In this document: positions 39,533 through 49,394 of the stretch, piece by piece
Layout of the letters: each line of letters starts with the position of its first letter
Numbering within the stretch: position 1 is the stretch's first letter
Assembly (NCBI RefSeq): GCF_003333305.1
Contig: NZ_QOLD01000082.1
Location: forward strand, 1-50,869
Length of the DNA: 50,869 bases
Direction of reading: 5' to 3'
Origin: Candidatus Colwellia aromaticivorans
GTDB lineage: Bacteria; Pseudomonadota; Gammaproteobacteria; Enterobacterales; Alteromonadaceae
Program-made: the position numbers and the translations under genes
Notes under the pieces: model-generated
What the model was told of the DNA's origin: nothing
The model's input: the letters and a program-made list of their open reading frames with translations, nothing else
The model's database searches: none

Positions 39533-40585
39533 TTAAAAAGGAGCTGGATATTGCTTTAATATAGCGTTAACTTCAATTATTAACTCTTTTGACAATTTAG
39601 TTTTAAAAGCGCTTATGTTTTCTTCTAACTGGTTCATTGTTGTTGCGCCAATGAGAGTAGAGGTAACACCGTTAACTTGATCACACCAAGCAAGTGCCAA
39701 TTGTGCAGGTGTTATATCAAAATGCTTGGCTAAATCAACATAAGCTTGAGCTGCTGCATTGGTATTTTTTGTGTCTCTAAAGAGCCCTTTTCTTTGCATA
39801 AAAGTCCATCTACTTCCTTCAGGGCGAGCACCATTAAGATATTTCCCTGTCAGTAGCCCTGTTGCTAGAGGCGACCAAGGCAAGTAAGCAATATTTTCAC
39901 GTACACAATTTTCAATTAAATAAGGCCAATCTTTGGTATGTAGTAAACTGAATTCATTTTGAATAGAAACCATTCGAGGCAAATCATATTTTTCACTTAA
40001 ACGTAAATATTGATTAATTCCCCAAGAAGTATCATCTGAAAGGCCACAATAGCGAATTTTACCTGCTTTAACACTGTCAGCTAACCCTTGTAATATATCT
40101 AACATTTTCTCTATTTCTTCAGCAGTATCTTCTTTTAGAAAGCCTTTAGTATTGGGCCAATGATTACCAAAATGTGGCGACATACGATTAGGCCAATGTA
40201 ATTGGTATAAATCAATATAATCTGTTTGTAAGCGCATTAAGGAACCATCAATCGCCTCTTTTACAGTTTTCCCTGAAATAGAGCTACCTTCACGTATGTA
40301 TGAAAAACCTGGTCCGACTATTTTTGATGCAAGCACTATATCTTTTCGTTTAGAGGAATTAGCAGCTAACCAATTGCCTATTATAGCTTCTGTTTTACCA
40401 TAAGTTTGTTCAGATGGAGGTATAGCATACATTTCAGCGGTATCAATAAAATTAACTCCCTGTGCTAAAGCATAGTCAATTTGAGCATTTGCATCTTGTT
40501 GATTATTTTGTAACCCCCAAGTCATACTGCCTAAACAAACTCGAGAAACATTCAAAGAACTACTGCCTAAAGGAACATACATCAT
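39533..40585 (-). CDS. Tas-type NADP(H)-dependent aldo-keto reductase
   Basis: 350 aa, (beta/alpha)8 barrel. The catalytic tetrad is visible: D48 and Y53 (FIDTAEMYAIPP), K88 (LASKIVGPG) and H130 (LYQLHWPNR). The PPSEQTYGKTE insertion after the tyrosine is typical of E. coli Tas. The natural substrate is unknown. Start ATG at 40585 or the next codon (40582); no strong Shine-Dalgarno. It stands alone. Confidence 0.88.
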   Translation of the reverse strand: MMYVPLGSSSLNVSRVCLGSMTWGLQNNQQDANAQIDYALAQGVNFIDTAEMYAIPPSEQTYGKTEAIIGNWLAANSSKRKDIVLASKIVGPGFSYIREGSSISGKTVKEAIDGSLMRLQTDYIDLYQLHWPNRMSPHFGNHWPNTKGFLKEDTAEEIEKMLDILQGLADSVKAGKIRYCGLSDDTSWGINQYLRLSEKYDLPRMVSIQNEFSLLHTKDWPYLIENCVRENIAYLPWSPLATGLLTGKYLNGARPEGSRWTFMQRKGLFRDTKNTNAAAQAYVDLAKHFDITPAQLALAWCDQVNGVTSTLIGATTMNQLEENISAFKTKLSKELIIEVNAILKQYPAPF

Positions 40586-40790
40586 AATATTTAATGACCA
40601 TGGTAATAACTGTGACTAAATACTAGCAAAAGAATCCCCCTTTCACATAGAGGTTTAAATTATAAAAACCAATATTCAATCATTCTGGCTAAAAAAACTT
40701 ATTTGAAGTAAATTAGTTGATTTTTTACCATAAGCCTATGTTTTAATATTATTTATTTCAGATAATTAACAAAAAGGAACATAAATAGAT

Positions 40791-42501
40791 ATGGATCATT
40801 TATCACTTCGTAAGCTGTCAATTATTATATTAATTGCATTAACTTCTATCGCTTTTATTCATGGTTATTCTTCAATACGTGTGGCCGAGCAAGTTGATGA
40901 AATTCAGCAATCATGGAGTGCATTTAGATCTCAAAATAATGAAAAAGCCCGCTTGATTAACTCCTTATATCAAGTAGTGGGTTACGGCGGCATGATACAT
41001 AATTTTAAGAATTACATCCTACGAAAAGACTTTTCACACTTTGTTAAAGTTGAACGTTCTATGGGGGCAGCACAAGCTGTAGTTAAACAATATATCGCGT
41101 TGGGTACATCTCCAACTGAAAAATTGGTTTTATCTGATATTCAATCCACGTTAGACCACTATCAACAAGCGATTATACTGATTCGAGACAAGGTCGCGAA
41201 AATAGCACTAGTATTGAGATAGATAACTTAGTAAAACTGAGTGATGAGTTAGCATTACGTGGTTTAAAATTATTGCAAGATGAGATTGTTAGCGTGCATC
41301 CATTTTTTGCGGATAGAACGAACAAGCCTGTTTTAGCTTCTGCTCTTTATGCAGAATTAGGCTATGGCGGTATGATTCATTCATTTAAAAATTATATTCT
41401 TCGTCGTGATGTTAAATATAAGAAGAATGCCTTAAATTCAATAGGAAACATTGAAAACTTAATCAATGAGTATAAGCAACTAAGTCCAACGATAAGTGAA
41501 AAAACCGCATTAGAAGATATAATCTCTGTTTTGAATAAATACAAATCAAATATTGAGATTATTGATCAAGGCATTGAGCAAGATTTGTCGCCTGAAGAAA
41601 TTGACGGTCAAGTTGAAATAAGTGATATCTATTCTTTAAGGGGCTTAAAAACCATTGAACAAGATATTATTTACCAAATAGAAAAAAAGTCTGACTTGTT
41701 AGGTGTTTTAATACAGGATGTTTATAACAAAGAACAGCAAAATGCGTTTATTGTTATTACATCAACTATCTTTATCGCCTTTTTTATCTATTGGGTTTTT
41801 ACCCGTAAAGTAATTAACCCAGTAAAAAACATTTCAACAGTCATGTTGAAAATGTCTCAGGGTGAGGTTGATATTCCCATTTATCCGCAGGAGATACGTT
41901 ATGAAAATGATCATACCGAATTGGGACAAATGCATAGTTCTTTACAAATATTTAAAGATAATGAAATAAAACGACAAGCTGCCGAAGAAAAAATAACTCG
42001 TCTTGCCTTAACCGATCCCCTGACAGGCTTAGCCAATCGCAATAAATTTGAGAGTAGTATCAATGAAATGGCGGCTTTAGCTAAGCGCGAAGATAAAATT
42101 ATCGCGTTGTTAGCGCTTGACCTTGATAAATTTAAGCCAATAAATGATGAATATGGTCATGCTGCTGGAGATTTGATTTTAAAGTCGGTTGCTAATAATC
42201 TATCATTAATTTTTAGAGAAACAGATTTGGTGGCGCGCCTTGGTGGTGATGAATTTTCCGTTGTGCTTTACGCTCCAGACAACATAGAAAGCATAAAAAA
42301 ACATTACAAAGAGTTATTGCATTGATTCCTACATCCGTACCTTATGGCAAGGATCAATTATCGGTTGGTATCAGCATTGGAGTAGCAATACATCAGCACA
42401 ACGCTAACTTTGATTTAGATATATTAATGAATAATGCTGATACAGCTTTATATCAAGCAAAAGAAGCTGGAAGAAATACATATCGTATTTTTGATGAATA
42501 A
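40791..42501 (+). pseudogene. Membrane GGDEF diguanylate cyclase, two frameshifts
   Basis: Reconstructed protein of about 570 aa. N-terminal TM helix (about 8-28), then two tandem periplasmic modules each with GYGGMIHxFKNYILRxD (HNFKNYILRKD and HSFKNYILRRD), a second TM helix (IVITSTIFIAFFIYWVF), HAMP-like RKVINPVKNIS, and a GGDEF domain with LTDPLTGLANR, GGDEF and I-site RETD five residues before it. One nucleotide is missing near 41200 (IRDKV / ENSTSIEIDN) and another near 42321 (KELLH / LIPTSVPYG), splitting it into three frames. Sequencing error at both sites is less likely but not excluded. Confidence 0.85.
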
Positions 42502-42632
42502 TCGATTAATTTGAGTAGTTTCAACGAAAAAAGTGATGACCAACAAAAGTTGAATCGTAAGTCGAGTTAGTGATAAAACTCATTGATATAAGTGAGTCAT
42601 ATTATTGAAGACCTCACTTCAACAGTAATAGT

Positions 42633-43748
42633 TTATTCTGGGTTAACTTCTACTGGAATTACCGTTAACAAGGCTCGTTGACCAATAGCAACATTAGCAT
42701 TAGGGAAAATAATGGCCTCACCTGCTTTTTGAGTTTTAATTTCTTGTTCACCATCTGTTGCGATAACAGTGCCAATAGCAAAGTCAGTGAAATTCTCAAC
42801 ATCGTCGCTAAAGTGAAATTTAAAATCATCACTGTGACGGTCAATGATTTGGTCTATCGCAAAAAAGCTAAAATCTTCTTTGTTATATTCAGCTAGCGCT
42901 AGCGGTTGTCCTGAAATTAAAGCGGTTAAGCTGCCAATTACACCAGCAAAGTTTGTCATATCATTTTCACCAAAAGGCTTAACTTTACCTAGTTCGACAG
43001 TAAAAGCATGGGCGCCAAATTTATTTGACGAAAAGTAGCTAAATGTAGTGGTTGGCGAGTTAGAAAATAAAATAGTATTGATGCCACAAGCCAGCATAAA
43101 TTGTAATTGCTCTTTTACCCAAGATTTATTGTGTCTAAATGGATAAACGGCAAATTTATCATTTTTAGAGCCTCGTATTGCTGTGTGTAGATCATAATGA
43201 AAGCGCTCACTGTTACGTTCTTTATAATTATTATTTTCATAAAAAATTTTTACGGTGTTTTCTAATAACAAAGCACGATGATGCTCTTTGTTAATCAAAA
43301 CTTCACCCTGCCCCTTATGTAATGAAGAACCTTGTGAATGAGCACCGCTAAAGAGTCGATTAAGGTTTTCTTCAACAAAACGATGTCCGATATTAATAGC
43401 AGGAGGATTACCAAATAAAAATAGCGTTCTATTTTCTAGGTGTAACTTTCCTAAAATTAGTTGTTTGATTAGCTCATTGCATATTTCAATGGGTGCAGTT
43501 TCATTACCGTGAACAGCACTAGATAAAACGATATCTTTACTTGAGGTGTGGTTTAACGGTTCAAAAATTATAATGCCAGTATCAAGTACTGATACTTTAG
43601 CTTTTGATGAGTTCTGTGTGCATTTGACTTCAAAATTAAACGCAGCCATCGAAAATTCATGACTACGCGTTAAATGTAAAAAGTCAGCTGTTTTTTGAAG
43701 TTGATATTGTAGCTGTGATGCCGATAAACTCTCTTGTAAATATGCCAT
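42633..43748 (-). CDS. astE: Succinylglutamate desuccinylase AstE
   Basis: 371 aa M14-like zinc hydrolase, last step of the AST arginine catabolic pathway (succinylglutamate to succinate and glutamate). Zinc ligands H80 and E83 in AVHGNETAPIE and a later His in HYDLHTAIRG; the catalytic Glu lies in FTVELGKVKPFG. GNPPAINIGHRFVEENLNRLFSG is typical of AstE. No other ast genes are adjacent, so it is detached from the usual operon. Confidence 0.9.
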   Translation of the reverse strand: MAYLQESLSASQLQYQLQKTADFLHLTRSHEFSMAAFNFEVKCTQNSSKAKVSVLDTGIIIFEPLNHTSSKDIVLSSAVHGNETAPIEICNELIKQLILGKLHLENRTLFLFGNPPAINIGHRFVEENLNRLFSGAHSQGSSLHKGQGEVLINKEHHRALLLENTVKIFYENNNYKERNSERFHYDLHTAIRGSKNDKFAVYPFRHNKSWVKEQLQFMLACGINTILFSNSPTTTFSYFSSNKFGAHAFTVELGKVKPFGENDMTNFAGVIGSLTALISGQPLALAEYNKEDFSFFAIDQIIDRHSDDFKFHFSDDVENFTDFAIGTVIATDGEQEIKTQKAGEAIIFPNANVAIGQRALLTVIPVEVNPE

Positions 43749-43773
43749 GGTTAACCTTTATAATTGTCCAATC

Positions 43774-43896
43774 GTAACTACTCATCTATCGTCACTCCCG
43801 AGATGTTTTAATCGGGAGTCTAATGTTTAAAACTGGCAGATTCCGGCTTAAGACACAACCGGAATGACGTGCACGCTGGGTATGGTGAATAATTAC
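43774..43896. repeat. 123-bp MITE-like element C, copy 2
   Basis: Same length and structure as 33472-33594. Terminal repeats gtaactactcatc / ggtgaataattac; hairpins actcccga/tcgggagt and attccgg/ccggaat. It is flanked by a perfect 8-bp direct repeat GTCCAATC (43766-43773 and 43897-43904), a target-site duplication. It lies between pgm and astE. Confidence 0.9.
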
Positions 43897-43919
43897 GTCC
43901 AATCTATATACTTGCTTAA

Positions 43920-45596
43920 TTACAATCCTGCCGCTTTAAACGCAGCACTTACAATATCTTGGGCTTCTTTTATAATGGTTTGCAAATGTTGTTCATCAAT
44001 AAAACTTTCAGCGTATATTTTATAGATTTCTTCAGTGCCCGATGGACGTGCAGCAAACCAACCATTATCAGTAACGACTTTAATACCGCCAATAGCAGCA
44101 TTATTTCCCGGTGCATGAGAAAGAATTTGTACTATTTTTTCACCTGCTAACATCTCAGCAGTAACATCATTACTCGATAGTGCTGTGAGAACTTTTTTCT
44201 GTTCAAATGAAGCAACCGCTTCAACACGGCCATAATAGGGCTCACCTAGCTCGCTAACCAACTCAAGGTAATGCTGATATGGGTCTTTACCAGTAACGGC
44301 TAATATTTCAGCGGCCAATAGCGCCATAATGAAACCGTCTTTGTCGGTAGTCCATGTGCTACCATCACGAGCTATAAATGAAGCGCCAGCACTTTCTTCA
44401 CCGCCAAAAGCGTAGCTTGAATCACCTAAGCCGTCGACAAACCATTTAAAACCTACCGGTACTTCTGATAATGGTCTATTGATATTTTTCGCTACGCGAT
44501 CAATGAGTGAACTAGACACAAGTGTTTTACCTATTTTACTCTTTTGTGGCCAACCTCTATGTGTCATCAAATAGTTGATAGCAACGGCTAAATAGTGATT
44601 CGGATTCATTAAACCACCGCTTTTAGTCACTATGCCGTGTCGGTCAAAATCTGGATCATTACCCACACTAATGTCGAAATCATCTTTCATCGCAATAAGA
44701 CCAGCCATCGCATAAGGGGATGAACAATCCATGCGAATTTTACCGTCTTTATCAAGCGGCATAAAAGCAAAGCTGGCATCAACAACCGGATTGACAATAG
44801 TAATACTAATACCGTATTTTTTAGCGATAACGGGCCAATAAGCAATACCTGAGCCACCAAGGGGATCCACACCTATAGTTACACCTGACTTGGCTATAGC
44901 CTGCATATCAATAACTTGTTCAAGTTGACTAACATACAGTTCAATAAAATCTTGCTGCGTTAACAACTCAGATTCTAATGCTTGAACATAAGGCAGTTGT
45001 TTAACATCAACCAAGCCTGTTTTAATGAGCTCATTTGCTCTTTGTTCAATTTGTTTAGTTATATCTCCTTCTGCTGGTCCACCATGTGGCGGGTTATACT
45101 TAATACCACCATCAGTTGGCGGATTATGTGAAGGCGTGATAATAATACCATCCGCAATTGAGCACTCATCATGGGTTTTATTATGTGAAATAATAAGTCG
45201 AGAAATCACGGGCGTAGGTGTAAAGCCAGCATTTGTTTGAGACCTTGATAAAACATCATCTTGAATAACAACATTCACACCATTGGCAATGAACACTGAG
45301 ATTGCACTCGCAAAAGCAGGTTCAGACAAGGCATGAGTATCTTTACCTAAAAAAAGTGGCCCGGTAATATTTTGCGCTAAACGATACTCAGCAACGGCCT
45401 GACAAATAGCAATAATATGCTGTTCATTAAAGCTGACTTTAGCTGCTGTGCCTCGGTGGCCAGAGGTACCAAAACTCACTTGTTGAGCGATAATATCTAC
45501 ATCAGGTGTTTTGAGATAATACTCACTGACTAATTGGCCAAGATTAACTCTATCTTCTGGACGAACTGGCTTACCTGCATGCGGGTGAACAGACAT
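43920..45596 (-). CDS. pgm: Phosphoglucomutase (alpha-D-glucose-specific)
   Basis: 558 aa. Interconverts glucose 1- and 6-phosphate. The active-site serine is in ITPSHNPPTDGG; the metal loop is GNDPDFDRHG; sugar-binding FGGEESAGASF; phosphate-binding RPSGTEEIYKIYAESF near the C-terminus. It follows seqA with a 47-bp gap, the same seqA-pgm pair as in E. coli. Confidence 0.96.
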   Translation of the reverse strand: MSVHPHAGKPVRPEDRVNLGQLVSEYYLKTPDVDIIAQQVSFGTSGHRGTAAKVSFNEQHIIAICQAVAEYRLAQNITGPLFLGKDTHALSEPAFASAISVFIANGVNVVIQDDVLSRSQTNAGFTPTPVISRLIISHNKTHDECSIADGIIITPSHNPPTDGGIKYNPPHGGPAEGDITKQIEQRANELIKTGLVDVKQLPYVQALESELLTQQDFIELYVSQLEQVIDMQAIAKSGVTIGVDPLGGSGIAYWPVIAKKYGISITIVNPVVDASFAFMPLDKDGKIRMDCSSPYAMAGLIAMKDDFDISVGNDPDFDRHGIVTKSGGLMNPNHYLAVAINYLMTHRGWPQKSKIGKTLVSSSLIDRVAKNINRPLSEVPVGFKWFVDGLGDSSYAFGGEESAGASFIARDGSTWTTDKDGFIMALLAAEILAVTGKDPYQHYLELVSELGEPYYGRVEAVASFEQKKVLTALSSNDVTAEMLAGEKIVQILSHAPGNNAAIGGIKVVTDNGWFAARPSGTEEIYKIYAESFIDEQHLQTIIKEAQDIVSAAFKAAGL

Positions 45597-45643
45597 ATTA
45601 TTCCCTATATTTGAATGACTACTTGTAACCTAAGAACTATTTT

Positions 45644-46258
45644 TTACAATAACTCACGTATTTTTATTACATCACTCTCATCGTAACCTAATAAACTTGC
45701 CGCTTCTGTTAACATCATTTTTTTACGCGTTGTGTTTGAGTTGGTAATAACCCAAAACGGACTTTGAGGAACTTGTTTCGGTTTAGTACTACTACCGCTC
45801 GCCGTTAGTATTTCTTCGCTCAAGGCAAAATATAAGCGTTTAGTTTTTCTCGCACTCACTTTAGGCGCTATGTTGGTTACTATATTAAATGTTTTTGGAT
45901 GAGCTCTATATAAGGCAGCAAGAATTAATAAAAACCGGCCTACAGCACCACGCTGCATAGCGAGCTCTTCTTTATTAATGAAATTAAAAACGCTTTCTGA
46001 GCTAGTAATAATTTTTATTTCGCTACAATCAGTATCAACAATATCAGAATCTTTTACCTCTATATTTGGGGGGAATTCATCTTGTTTAGTATCATCACCT
46101 TTTAGTGCTGTTACTAGGTTAGATTCTGGAACTGACAGTTGGTTAGTATCATCAAGCGTGAGTAATCGACGTAAAATACTTGAAGCGCTCTCGCCAATAG
46201 CTTGTGTATTCGAAACAATATACAGATAAAGTTCATCGTCTATTTCAATATTTTTCAT
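45644..46258 (-). CDS. seqA: Replication initiation regulator SeqA
   Basis: 204 aa. Binds hemimethylated GATC to sequester oriC. The N-terminal oligomerisation domain ([18 protein letters not shown]...[10 protein letters not shown]) is joined by a long acidic linker to the C-terminal DNA-binding domain ([41 protein letters not shown]). The linker makes it longer than E. coli SeqA (181). It implies Dam methylation in this organism. First gene of seqA-pgm. Confidence 0.94.
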   Translation of the reverse strand: MKNIEIDDELYLYIVSNTQAIGESASSILRRLLTLDDTNQLSVPESNLVTALKGDDTKQDEFPPNIEVKDSDIVDTDCSEIKIITSSESVFNFINKEELAMQRGAVGRFLLILAALYRAHPKTFNIVTNIAPKVSARKTKRLYFALSEEILTASGSSTKPKQVPQSPFWVITNSNTTRKKMMLTEAASLLGYDESDVIKIRELL

Positions 46259-46370
46259 TTATCACTAACTTCTATAAATTTTTAATTGCCGCGAGATTAT
46301 ACCCAAATTCATGGTTATTTCATGGTAAAATTACCATAAGTTAAAAAATAAAAATAAATGAATAAATAAA

Positions 46371-47177
46371 ATGACAAATATTAACCAACCAACACAACAA
46401 CACCCTGGCCAGTTAAATTATCAACAACTAGGCGAAGGTAAGCATATTGTGCTAATTCATGGCTTATTTGGTAGTTTAGAAAATTTAAACATGGTTGCCA
46501 AAAACCTAAGCCTACATTATTGCGTTACAAGTATTGATGTAAGGAACCATGGCAATTCTTTTCACCAACAAAATATGGACTATCAAGTTTTAGCACAAGA
46601 TGTCATTAATTTATTAGATAAATTGTCTATTGAAAATTGCCATATATTAGGTCATTCAATGGGAGGTAAAATTGCGATGAAGATAGCACTTTTATTTCCA
46701 GAGCGACTTAATAAACTTATTGTTGCCGATATTGCCCCAGTTAAATACCCGGCTCATCATTTGACCATTATTGAAGGCTTGAAAGCAATTGACTTAACAC
46801 AAGTACATAAACGTACTGATGCGGATACTCAATTATCAAAATATGTAACTGACTCTAATGTAAGGCCGTTTCTACTGCGAAATTTAGCCCTAAATGAACA
46901 AAGAGAATTTCAATTCAAATGTAACCTGCATTATATTGAACAAGGTTACCAACAAATAATGCAAAGTATTAATGGTCAAACTGGCCAACAATTTAACGGT
47001 GATACTTTATTTATTAAAGGGGGTAATTCAGATTACATATTACCTGAACATCAAAGTGTTATAGCGCTACTTTTCCCTAAGGCTAAAGCTAAAATAATTC
47101 AAGGTGCGGGTCATTGGTTACATGCTGAAAAGACGGTAGCCTTTAATAAAATAGTAATAGATTTCTTAAAAAACTAG
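46371..47177 (+). CDS. ybfF: YbfF-type alpha/beta hydrolase (esterase)
   Basis: 268 aa. Nucleophile elbow LGHSMGG, oxyanion region LIHGLFGSLENL, and catalytic His in GAGHWLHAEKT. YbfF acts on acyl-CoA and palmitoyl esters in vitro; the in vivo role is unclear. Divergent from seqA, as in E. coli. Confidence 0.9.
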   Translation: MTNINQPTQQHPGQLNYQQLGEGKHIVLIHGLFGSLENLNMVAKNLSLHYCVTSIDVRNHGNSFHQQNMDYQVLAQDVINLLDKLSIENCHILGHSMGGKIAMKIALLFPERLNKLIVADIAPVKYPAHHLTIIEGLKAIDLTQVHKRTDADTQLSKYVTDSNVRPFLLRNLALNEQREFQFKCNLHYIEQGYQQIMQSINGQTGQQFNGDTLFIKGGNSDYILPEHQSVIALLFPKAKAKIIQGAGHWLHAEKTVAFNKIVIDFLKN

Positions 47178-47497
47178 GGTCTGTTGATCTTTAACGGTTA
47201 AATTTTGTTCGCCTTTTTTAAAGAGAGTAAAGCGTTTTAATCGCGGTGAGTACTATGTAGCCTAATCATTCTAAGCAAATACTACTCAACAATGAGTAAA
47301 ATGATTTTAGCCGACTCCTTAGGACAGAATAATGTTAAGCCCTTGATGAAGATCAACAAATTAACTTGGTAGTTAAGTTAGAGTTTTTAATCATAAGTAT
47401 CATGAAAGTAAATGTGTTTAATGACATGACATGCTACAATGTCGCCAATTTTTTGGCTTACATCACTTGATGTATTTTTCATAGTGAAATAACACAC
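47178..47497. other. Intergenic region with possible palindromic element
   Basis: No gene is seen. TGTTGATCTT (47182-47191) and AAGATCAACA (47349-47358) are perfect 10-bp inverted repeats bounding about 177 bp. The left end gggtctgttgatctttaacgg has the look of an insertion-sequence terminus. No target duplication is clear. The promoter of the DUF2788-ybfE genes should lie in 47400-47497; no LexA box was found there. Confidence 0.45.
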
Positions 47498-47719
47498 ATG
47501 CTAGCTGAACATTTGGAACTTATAGAGGCAATAGGCCTTAATTTATTTTTTCTTTTCATTTTTGGTTTTATTGGTTTATCCATTCACGATGTGATGAATA
47601 AAAATGATGTACCAAAAATGGGAAAATTAGTTGTTTATTTCGTACTGTTTTTAGGTTGTTTCGGTTTTATTGCCAAGGGAATTATTCAATTCGTCTGGGA
47701 AAGTCAGGGTGTTGGCTAA
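47498..47719 (+). CDS. DUF2788 small membrane protein
   Basis: 73 aa with two TM helices (about 12-33 and 46-65) around the conserved loop LSIHDVMNKNDVPKMGK. Function unknown. Its stop codon overlaps the next start (TAATG), indicating coupling to ybfE. Confidence 0.85.
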   Translation: MLAEHLELIEAIGLNLFFLFIFGFIGLSIHDVMNKNDVPKMGKLVVYFVLFLGCFGFIAKGIIQFVWESQGVG

Positions 47720-48012
47720 TGGCAAAAGAGTTAACTGATTTAACGACTATTGACCTGTTTAATGAAGAAAAGCGTCCAGGGCGACCTAAAACGAACCCAC
47801 ATCCACGCAACGTACAAATTAAACTAAATAAACGTAATCAAGTAAAACGAGATAAGACTAAGGGTTTAAAGCGGGTTGAGTTTAAAATACACCATAGCTT
47901 ATTTGAACAGTTAGAAGAATTGGCTAAGACTAAAGACATTAGCCGCAGTGAATTAATTGAATCGCTATTGATTGAATCTTTAGCACATAAAACAAATTTA
48001 ATTGAAGTCTAA
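47719..48012 (+). CDS. ybfE: YbfE, LexA-regulated ribbon-helix-helix protein
   Basis: 97 aa from ATG 47719, which overlaps the previous stop; an upstream ATG at 47656 in the same frame lies inside the DUF2788 gene. Motifs: TIDLFNEEKRPGRPKTNPHPR, then a CopG-like ribbon-helix-helix (RVEFKIHHSLFEQLEELAKTKDISRSELIESLLIESL). The E. coli homologue is in the LexA regulon. It precedes fldA by 13 bp. Confidence 0.9.
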   Translation: MAKELTDLTTIDLFNEEKRPGRPKTNPHPRNVQIKLNKRNQVKRDKTKGLKRVEFKIHHSLFEQLEELAKTKDISRSELIESLLIESLAHKTNLIEV

Positions 48013-48025
48013 AAGGTAAATATCC

Positions 48026-48550
48026 ATGGCAATCGTAGGTTTATTCTTCGGCAGTGATACCGGTAACACCGAAGCAATTAGTAAAATGATCCAGAAAAAA
48101 CTGGGCAAAAAAATGGTCGATGTTAAAGACATCGCGAAAAGCACAAAAGAAGAAATTTCAGAGTTTGATATGCTAATTTTAGGCATACCTACTTGGTATT
48201 ATGGTGAAAATCAGTGTGACTGGGATGATTTTCTGCCTGAGCTTGAAGAAGTTGACTTTACTGACAAGCTAGTAGCCATTTTTGGCTTAGGCGATCAAGA
48301 AGATTACGCAGAGTACTTTTGCGATGCAATGGAGCCATTACGTGATATTGTTGAAAGTAAAGGCGCTATTGTTGTGGGTAGCTGGCCTACCGAGGGTTAT
48401 GAATTTGAAGCATCTAAAGCATTAATTGATGAAAATACTTTTATTGGTTTATGCATTGATGAAGACAGACAGCCTGAATTAACTGATGCACGTGTTAGTA
48501 AATGGGTTAGTCAACTTAATGATGAAATGTGCTTAGCTGAACTCGCTTAA
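48026..48550 (+). CDS. fldA: Flavodoxin FldA
   Basis: 174 aa long-chain flavodoxin. FMN phosphate loop GSDTGNTE, isoalloxazine loops PTWYYGENQCDWDDF and GLGDQEDYAEYFCDA. Electron carrier for IspG/IspH, BioB, MetH and radical-SAM enzymes. Followed by a strong terminator and then fur, the conserved ybfE-fldA-fur order. Confidence 0.97.
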   Translation: MAIVGLFFGSDTGNTEAISKMIQKKLGKKMVDVKDIAKSTKEEISEFDMLILGIPTWYYGENQCDWDDFLPELEEVDFTDKLVAIFGLGDQEDYAEYFCDAMEPLRDIVESKGAIVVGSWPTEGYEFEASKALIDENTFIGLCIDEDRQPELTDARVSKWVSQLNDEMCLAELA

Positions 48551-48592
48551 ACCTTAATATTTATAGGGCTTTAACTGCCGCTATTATCTAAC

Positions 48593-48619
48593 AAAAAAGC
48601 TCAACAAGTGAGCTTTTTT
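48593..48619 (+). terminator. Intrinsic terminator after fldA
   Basis: Stem AAAAAAGCTCA (48593-48603) / TGAGCTTTTTT (48609-48619) with a 5-nt loop ACAAG; the T6 run is the 3' arm. Rho-independent, separating fldA from fur. Confidence 0.9.
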
Positions 48620-48723
48620 GCTATTTAAAACTAAAAAAGCTGAATAAATACAACTAAGCCTTTATCCTTAGTCAATAACCTCATATACTTTTGAGCATTA
48701 TCACCTTTAGAGAAATTATTTAC

Positions 48724-49167
48724 ATGGCAGATCAGAACGAAGAACTTAAAAGAGCCGGATTGAAAATCACCTTGCCACGTATTAAAATTTTAACTATTCT
48801 TCAAGAGCCAAAGAATCAACATATTAGCGCAGAAGATGTTTATAAGTTATTGTTAGAGCAACATGAGGAAATAGGCTTAGCAACGGTTTACCGCGTATTA
48901 AACCAGTTTGATGATGCCGGTATTGTTACTCGCCATCACTTTGAAGGTGGTAAATCAGTATTTGAACTTGCCCATAAAAAACATCATGATCATTTAGTTT
49001 GTTTAAAGTGTGGTAACGTAGTTGAATTTGAAGATGATGTCATTGAACAAAGACAGTCAGACATTGCTAAATCTCATAAAATCACGCTGACGAACCATAG
49101 TCTATATTTATACGGTGAGTGTGAAGATAAAGTCGCTTGTGAAAAATACCGGTTAACACATTTATAA
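48724..49167 (+). CDS. fur: Ferric uptake regulator Fur
   Basis: 147 aa from ATG 48724 (MADQNEELKRAGLKITLPR); the open frame upstream (from 48691) is not supported. Winged helix 1-85 (HISAEDVYKLLLEQHEEIGLATVYRVLNQFDDAGIVTRHHFEGGKSVFE), then the metal-binding dimer domain (KKHHDHLVCLKCGNVVEFED) and a C-terminal Cys pair (GECEDKVAC). Fe(II)-dependent repressor of iron uptake. Confidence 0.96.
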   Translation: MADQNEELKRAGLKITLPRIKILTILQEPKNQHISAEDVYKLLLEQHEEIGLATVYRVLNQFDDAGIVTRHHFEGGKSVFELAHKKHHDHLVCLKCGNVVEFEDDVIEQRQSDIAKSHKITLTNHSLYLYGECEDKVACEKYRLTHL

Positions 49168-49394
49168 CACTATAGTTGCCTATCTAGCACAATCATCAAT
49201 AAATTTTATCATTCCAGCTCTGTTTTATACTGATATAACATGGATGTTACATAGTAGAAATGCAGGATGCATATTCATCCTGAATCCAAATAAAAAGATA
49301 ATCACACCTTTGACAACGGATTTCAAAGATGACGGTATCAATGTATTCAGGAAAAAATAAGTCAATACAAAAATAATTTATGGTAAAATAAAGT

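Noticed and set aside
47400..47497. LexA box expected upstream of ybfE
   Set aside because: No CTGT-N8-ACAG match was found in the leader, so LexA control is not claimed for this copy.
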